Source: Treponema_I sp045616125
GTDB taxonomy: Bacteria; Spirochaetota; Spirochaetia; Treponematales; Treponemataceae
Direction of reading: 5' to 3'
Length of the DNA: 10,409 bases
Assembly: GCA_045616125.1 (NCBI GenBank)
Contig: JAZLGC010000104.1
Coordinates: 1-10,409 of the forward strand
In this document: one piece after another, positions 8,034 through 10,409 of the stretch
Position numbering within the stretch: the first letter of the stretch is position 1
Layout: each line of letters starts with the position of its first letter
Position numbers and translations under genes: made by a program
The notes under the pieces: generated by a model
What the model was told of the DNA's origin: nothing
Seen by the model: the letters and a program-made list of their open reading frames with translations, nothing else
Database searches by the model: none

Positions 8034-8061
8034 CTTGACAACTTGTCAAGATAGCTATACT
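8034..8061 (+). promoter_or_regulatory. Toxin-antitoxin promoter with palindromic operator
   Basis: A perfect palindrome, CTTGACA-ACT-TGTCAAG (8034-8050), contains the -35 box TTGACA (8035-8040) in its left arm. The -10 box TATACT is at 8056-8061, spacer 15. Phd/YefM-type antitoxins repress their own promoters by binding such palindromes, so this is the probable autoregulatory operator. Only 8 nt separate the -10 box from the antitoxin ATG, so transcription should start at or within a few bases of the start codon. Confidence 0.75.
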
Positions 8062-8069
8062 TTCAAATC

Positions 8070-8324
8070 ATGAAACAGATGACAGTAGGCGATTTTAAAG
8101 CACAATTCTCTTCGGTATTGGAACAGGTTCTTGAGGGTGATACCATTCAGATTCTCTACGGTCGGGCAAAAAAACCTGTGGCACAGCTCACAAAAATCGA
8201 AGAAAAAAAGCAGAAAAAAAAGCGTATACCAGGCTTATATAAAGACTATGGACCTTATTGGGAGGATGAAACTTTTGAGTTCACACCCGAAAACCTTTTT
8301 GACAACATGGATGACCTTCTGTAA
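8070..8324 (+). CDS. Phd/YefM-like antitoxin of a type II toxin-antitoxin pair
   Basis: Small antitoxin, 84 residues, expected to bind and neutralise the PIN toxin encoded next and to repress the shared promoter. The N-terminal part (about 1-45) has the family pattern TVGDFKAQFSSVLEQVLEG followed by IQILYGRAKKPVAQL. A very basic Lys-rich linker at about 47-54 leads to an acidic, aromatic C-terminal tail (WEDETFEFTPENLFDNMDDLL) suited to wrapping the toxin. No Shine-Dalgarno site precedes the ATG and the promoter -10 ends 8 nt before it, so the mRNA looks leaderless. A second in-frame ATG at codon 4 also lacks a site. Three A7-A8 runs lie within the gene. The stop is 12 nt before the toxin start. 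Confidence 0.85.
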   Translation: MKQMTVGDFKAQFSSVLEQVLEGDTIQILYGRAKKPVAQLTKIEEKKQKKKRIPGLYKDYGPYWEDETFEFTPENLFDNMDDLL

Positions 8325-8328
8325 GGAG
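8323..8328 (+). promoter_or_regulatory. Ribosome binding site fixing the toxin start
   Basis: AAGGAG overlaps the antitoxin stop codon and ends 8 nt before GTG 8337. An in-frame GTG at 8328 overlaps this site and cannot be served by it, so the toxin start is placed at 8337. Confidence 0.75.
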
Positions 8329-8336
8329 TGGATGAA

Positions 8337-8738
8337 GTGAACTATCTGATAGATACTCATGTTTTTATCTGGTTTATGATGGAACCCGAAAAGCTGTCTC
8401 AAACGGTGTATGATATCCTGACCAATGAAGATACCAAAATTTATATCAGTCCCATAAGTTTTTGGGAGATGGCTATAAAATACCAGTCGGGAAAACTGAA
8501 TCTTGGTAAAATACACCCAGTACATTTTCCTCACATCGCAGATCAATATAATTTTGACCTGCTTACTCCAGATACCTATGATTACGTCAGCATTGCACAG
8601 GTACCTCAAAAAGAAAACCATCATGACCCCTTTGACCGGATGCTGATCCAGCAGGCAATCAGAAATAATATGGTGTTGTTAAGTAACGATGAAAAATTCC
8701 GGCAATACGAAGAACACGGTCTACAGTTACTGTGGTAG
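8337..8738 (+). CDS. VapC-like PIN-domain toxin (putative ribonuclease)
   Basis: Toxin of the pair, 133 residues, a single PIN domain expected to cleave RNA in a Mg-dependent way when freed from the antitoxin. Typical N-terminus NYLIDTHVFIWF with the first catalytic Asp (D6), then E44 in SPISFWEMAIK, and the HDPFDR motif with D97 and D100 near the third acidic site; D118 lies in the LLSNDEKF segment. The full acidic set is present, so it should be active. I chose GTG 8337 because AAGGAG lies 8 nt upstream; an in-frame GTG at 8328 would add three residues but overlaps the binding site. It follows the antitoxin by 12 nt and is cotranscribed. The RNA target cannot be deduced. Confidence 0.9.
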   Translation: MNYLIDTHVFIWFMMEPEKLSQTVYDILTNEDTKIYISPISFWEMAIKYQSGKLNLGKIHPVHFPHIADQYNFDLLTPDTYDYVSIAQVPQKENHHDPFDRMLIQQAIRNNMVLLSNDEKFRQYEEHGLQLLW

Positions 8739-8742
8739 CGCA

Positions 8743-8758
8743 GCCTGTCGAAGGGTCC
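8743..8758 (+). repeat. Direct repeat, right copy, just after the toxin gene
   Basis: GCCTGTCGAAGGGTCC starts 5 nt after the toxin stop and is identical to 7975-7990. Together the two copies bracket a segment of about 750 bp that holds only the toxin-antitoxin operon and its promoter. Confidence 0.75.
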
Positions 8759-8777
8759 AAGTTAAAAAAAATGTTAT

Positions 8778-8806
8778 AAATGACAAAAAAAAGATATTTG
8801 TCATTT
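8778..8806 (+). terminator. AT-rich 10-bp hairpin after the toxin-antitoxin cassette
   Basis: Inverted repeat AAATGACAAA / TTTGTCATTT with a 9-nt A-rich loop; the 3' arm runs into TTTTGTG. It may end toxin-antitoxin transcription, but the stem has only four G-C-type pairs and the T-run is short, so termination would be weak. Confidence 0.35.
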
Positions 8807-8828
8807 TGTGCAGTTCAGAAGCAAAGGC

Positions 8829-8847
8829 TTGCAAATCGTTGCAAATC
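8829..8847 (+). promoter_or_regulatory. Tandem TTGCAAATC direct repeat upstream of the major exported-protein promoter
   Basis: TTGCAAATC occurs twice (8829-8837, 8839-8847), offset by 10 nt, so both copies face the same side of the helix. The pair lies about 60 nt upstream of the -35 box at 8905, a typical distance for an activator. No regulator is identified. Confidence 0.4.
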
Positions 8848-8904
8848 AATGAAAAAATTACACTTTACCGAAATTTATCCACCTTTCCAAAGCCTATTTT
8901 TTTC

Positions 8905-8933
8905 TTGACCACCTATTAAAGGCGTGTTATCGT
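8905..8933 (+). promoter_or_regulatory. Extended -10 promoter for the exported beta-rich protein
   Basis: -35 box TTGACC (8905-8910), 17-nt spacer and -10 box TATCGT (8928-8933) preceded by TGT, giving an extended -10. Transcription would start near 8940, leaving a leader of about 74 nt. A-rich and T-rich DNA upstream of the -35 box could add UP-element-like stimulation. Confidence 0.6.
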
Positions 8934-8939
8934 GATAGT

Positions 8940-9013
8940 ATAAATAAACGTTACCCAAATAAAACCGTTGGTTTTCGGTTTCGTTTTAAAAAATTAGGAG
9001 GATTTTTCTAAAA
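8940..9013 (+). promoter_or_regulatory. 5' leader of the exported-protein mRNA with small hairpin and strong RBS
   Basis: The leader holds a small hairpin (AAACCG 8962-8967 with CGGTTT 8976-8981) and a full AGGAGG Shine-Dalgarno site at 8996-9001, 12 nt before the ATG. The spacing is longer than usual. AT-rich, weakly structured flanks of the site fit high translation or leader-based mRNA stability. Confidence 0.5.
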
Positions 9014-10051
9014 ATGAAAAAAATTCTTGCTGTATTAATCGCAATCTCTATGGTTGCTACCATGGCTTTTGCTGCTGACTTCACATTCTCAGTAGAAAAC
9101 ACTGGTGACCTGCTGAACTGGTCAACTGACGCTTCTAACGCTGCAACTCTGTTTGCTAACGACGGAAACAACGGTTGTACAACTCTTTCTGCTTCTGTTG
9201 ATGGTCTGGCTGGTACTTCTATGAAAATTACCAACGTTGATGCAGATGGTAACGGACAGAAAGAACTGACTGTATCTAATGCTACAATTTGGCTCATCCC
9301 AGTTGAAGGTGTAAAACTCACCCTCGGTGGTGCTGATTACAATGCATGGGCAGATGTAGACTTTGATGGTTCAGATGACGATGCAGATGCATACGGTGCA
9401 ACTGTAAAAGGTGAAGCTTTCAATGTTGAATACACCGGTGTTAAAAACCTGACCGTAAATGTAGCAGTTTCAACCTGGACTACTACTGACAAACCAGTTG
9501 CTGCTGCAAAAGTAGCTTACGCTGCTGCAGAAGCTGCTAACATCGCTGTAACCGCTGATACCGACCTGACCATCGGTGCTGCTGTAACCGGTAAAGTTGC
9601 TCCAGTTGAATACGCTGTTGCTGTAGAATACAAAGACAACGTAAAAGTTGGTGGTAAAGTAGCTGCTGAATTCGCTCCAGTAAATGTTTGGGGTGCTGCT
9701 CAGTTCGATCTGGCTGATTCAAGCTTCATCGCTCTGGAAGGCCTGACTGTTGACCTGGCTCCTGTAACCATCGCTCAGGGATTCGGATACAACGTAGACA
9801 AAAAAGACGTAATGAATGCAAACGTAAAAGCTACTGTAGAAGTTGCTCCAGCTACCTGCTGGGTAGAAGTTTCTACTGGCGATGTAACCAAAATTGCAGA
9901 AAACGTAGCTCTTACCGCTGGTGCTAAAGTAGCATTCTCTGGCAACGTAGGCGAAGCTGAATGGTCAGTAACTCCAGAAGTTGACGTAGACATCCTGCAG
10001 GACTTCAAAGTTGGTGTAAAAGTTCCATACTCAGTTAAAATTGCATTCTAA
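9014..10051 (+). CDS. Highly expressed exported beta-rich protein, probable outer-membrane porin-like barrel
   Basis: 345 residues with a clear Sec signal peptide (MKKILAVLIAISMVATMAFA, cleavage after AFA). The mature part alternates short polar and hydrophobic residues (for example KLTLGGADYNAW, VEYAVAVEYKD, KVGGKVAAEFAP), as in membrane beta-strands, and ends in Phe (VKIAF), a common barrel-assembly signal. I see no arginine and no histidine anywhere in it. Two Asp-rich loops resemble calcium-binding loops: D76-E84 (DADGNGQKE) and D114-D125 (DVDFDGSDDDAD). Ala is encoded only by GCT or GCA and Val mostly by GTA or GTT, unlike the neighbouring genes; this points to very high expression. It has its own promoter and strong terminator, so it is monocistronic. 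I recognise no named family; a periplasmic or surface beta-protein is the alternative. Confidence 0.75.
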   Translation: MKKILAVLIAISMVATMAFAADFTFSVENTGDLLNWSTDASNAATLFANDGNNGCTTLSASVDGLAGTSMKITNVDADGNGQKELTVSNATIWLIPVEGVKLTLGGADYNAWADVDFDGSDDDADAYGATVKGEAFNVEYTGVKNLTVNVAVSTWTTTDKPVAAAKVAYAAAEAANIAVTADTDLTIGAAVTGKVAPVEYAVAVEYKDNVKVGGKVAAEFAPVNVWGAAQFDLADSSFIALEGLTVDLAPVTIAQGFGYNVDKKDVMNANVKATVEVAPATCWVEVSTGDVTKIAENVALTAGAKVAFSGNVGEAEWSVTPEVDVDILQDFKVGVKVPYSVKIAF

Positions 10052-10067
10052 TCTAATCCGTTAGAAT
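10045..10067 (+). repeat. 7-bp hairpin spanning the stop codon of the exported-protein gene
   Basis: ATTCTAA (containing the TAA stop) pairs perfectly with TTAGAAT across a 9-nt loop. All pairs but one are A-T. It may stabilise the mRNA end together with the terminator 15 nt further on. Confidence 0.35.
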
Positions 10068-10082
10068 ACTACTGATATGACA

Positions 10083-10118
10083 ACAGCCCCGGTCAATTCG
10101 CCGGGGCTGTTTTTTTTT
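10083..10118 (+). terminator. Strong intrinsic terminator of the exported-protein gene
   Basis: Perfect 10-bp stem ACAGCCCCGG / CCGGGGCTGT with an 8-nt loop, followed by an uninterrupted run of nine Ts. It lies 31 nt after the stop codon and fits an abundantly transcribed gene. Confidence 0.93.
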
Positions 10119-10198
10119 ACGGACATATCCTTTTTTTATAAAGCAGAAATTTATTTACATTTTTTTCTCCAAAACTGCAATTTTTTTTCTCTCCCGGG
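10119..10198. other. T-tract-rich spacer before the Rpn-family gene
   Basis: No gene is seen here. Runs of seven to eight Ts at 10131-10137, 10160-10166 and 10181-10188, with the terminator run at 10110-10118, have centres spaced roughly 20, 29 and 21 nt apart. That is close to multiples of the helical repeat, so the DNA may be intrinsically curved. Confidence 0.4.
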
Positions 10199-10256
10199 CG
10201 AATAACTATAACGCAGCGATATTCAGTATTGAGCGCTGCAGATTTTTAGTTATTCG
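10199..10256 (+). repeat. Two-part stem-loop directly upstream of the Rpn-family gene
   Basis: Outer arms CGAATAACTA (10199-10208) and TAGTTATTCG (10247-10256) are perfect 10-bp complements. Inner arms GCAGCG (10213-10218) and CGCTGC (10234-10239) pair within them, leaving a 15-nt loop and an asymmetric internal loop (4 and 7 nt). The last arm base is the first G of the GAGG ribosome binding site of the next gene. TATAAC at 10207-10212 is a possible -10 box inside the left arm. The structure could be regulatory RNA, an operator or the end of a mobile element. Confidence 0.65.
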
Positions 10257-10264
10257 AGGTTCTT

Positions 10265-10409
10265 ATGGAAGAAGAAAAGTATGGTAAGCCGCTGGAGGAC
10301 ATGTGTCTGTTTGATGATGTTTTCATGACGGCATGCCTGGCAGGTCAGAACGAATGTGTTGAGTATATTCTGAAGATATTGCTCAACAAAGATCTTAAGG
10401 TGCTGAAAG
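10265..10409 (+). CDS. Rpn-family recombination-promoting nuclease / putative PD-(D/E)XK transposase (5' part)
   Basis: The first 48 codons of a gene that runs off the window, starting MEEEKYGKPLEDMCLFDDVFM and continuing to VEYILKILLNKDLKVLK. The pattern KPLEDM-x-LFDDVFM, then C-x-YILKILL, matches the N-terminus of Rpn/PD-(D/E)XK nuclease family 'transposases', in which the catalytic residues lie further downstream and are not visible here. The E. coli RpnA-D proteins of this wider group promote RecA-independent recombination and have Ca-stimulated DNase activity. The start has GAGG (10256-10259) 5 nt upstream, adjoining the stem-loop arm. Such genes are often multicopy in gut Treponema and Firmicutes, and may be mobile or defence-related. 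Confidence 0.75.
   Translation, partial: MEEEKYGKPLEDMCLFDDVFMTACLAGQNECVEYILKILLNKDLKVLK

Noticed and set aside
7694..8038. Open frame overlapping the end of the kinase gene
   Set aside because: It is in another frame of the kinase ATPase domain and runs into repeats and the terminator.
7906..8069. Possible tRNA or small gene in the spacer after the kinase
   Set aside because: Only short hairpins, the 16-bp repeat and the promoter are seen; no cloverleaf or coding signal.
8328..8336. Upstream GTG start for the toxin
   Set aside because: The GTG overlaps the AAGGAG site, which is correctly spaced only for GTG 8337.
8235..8624. Minus-strand open frame of 129 codons across the toxin-antitoxin genes
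   Set aside because: It is antisense to two recognisable genes with correct start signals and has no features of its own.
7975..8758. The toxin-antitoxin segment as an insertion sequence or integron cassette
   Set aside because: No transposase or integrase is present, and the flanking copies are direct repeats without the inverted ends or attC-like structure expected.
8689..8919. 76-codon frame running from the toxin end into the intergenic region
   Set aside because: It starts inside the toxin gene out of frame, has no ribosome binding site, and crosses the repeat and AT-rich hairpin.
8986..9321. Minus-strand frame opposite the start of the exported protein (also 9537-9722 and 9775-10008)
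   Set aside because: These are shadows of a codon-biased gene; their composition follows from the opposite strand.

Overview
The window looks like chromosomal DNA from a diderm bacterium, most likely a host-associated spirochaete of the genus Treponema. This is inferred from gene content, not from a marker gene. The clues are a tripartite efflux operon in the order outer-membrane channel, adaptor, RND pump, with a very short adaptor like that of Borrelia BesABC; a strongly expressed, signal-peptide-bearing beta-rich protein ending in Phe; and the start of an Rpn/PD-(D/E)XK 'transposase' gene of a kind common in gut Treponema. Base composition is moderate, with purine-rich Shine-Dalgarno sites.

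Left part (1-5660, minus strand): a three-gene efflux operon, transcribed right to left, encodes a TolC/OEP-type channel, an HlyD/AcrA-type periplasmic adaptor and a 1044-residue RND permease. The junctions are only about 20 nt, each with its own ribosome binding site. Two hairpins lie beyond the permease stop. Middle (5661-7905): a 173-nt divergent intergenic region separates the efflux operon from a plus-strand OmpR-family response regulator and a HAMP sensor histidine kinase that overlap by 4 nt. The layout suggests that this two-component system controls the pump.

Right part: after a terminator-like hairpin comes a small toxin-antitoxin cassette (Phd/YefM-like antitoxin and VapC-like PIN toxin) bracketed by two copies of a 16-bp repeat. 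The antitoxin promoter carries a perfect 7+3+7 palindrome over its -35 box and seems to give a leaderless mRNA. An AT-rich intergenic region with a strong extended -10 promoter then drives a 345-residue exported protein, probably an outer-membrane beta-barrel. That protein contains no arginine and no histidine, shows strongly biased codon use, and is followed by a strong intrinsic terminator. The window ends in a T-tract-rich spacer, a long two-part stem-loop and the first 48 codons of an Rpn-family nuclease gene, whose ribosome binding site abuts the stem.

No tRNA, rRNA, CRISPR array or complete insertion sequence was seen. The least explained elements are the Arg/His-free exported protein, the hairpin-poor adaptor with its Gly/Ala/Met linker, the repeat-flanked toxin-antitoxin cassette, and the stem-loop in front of the Rpn gene.
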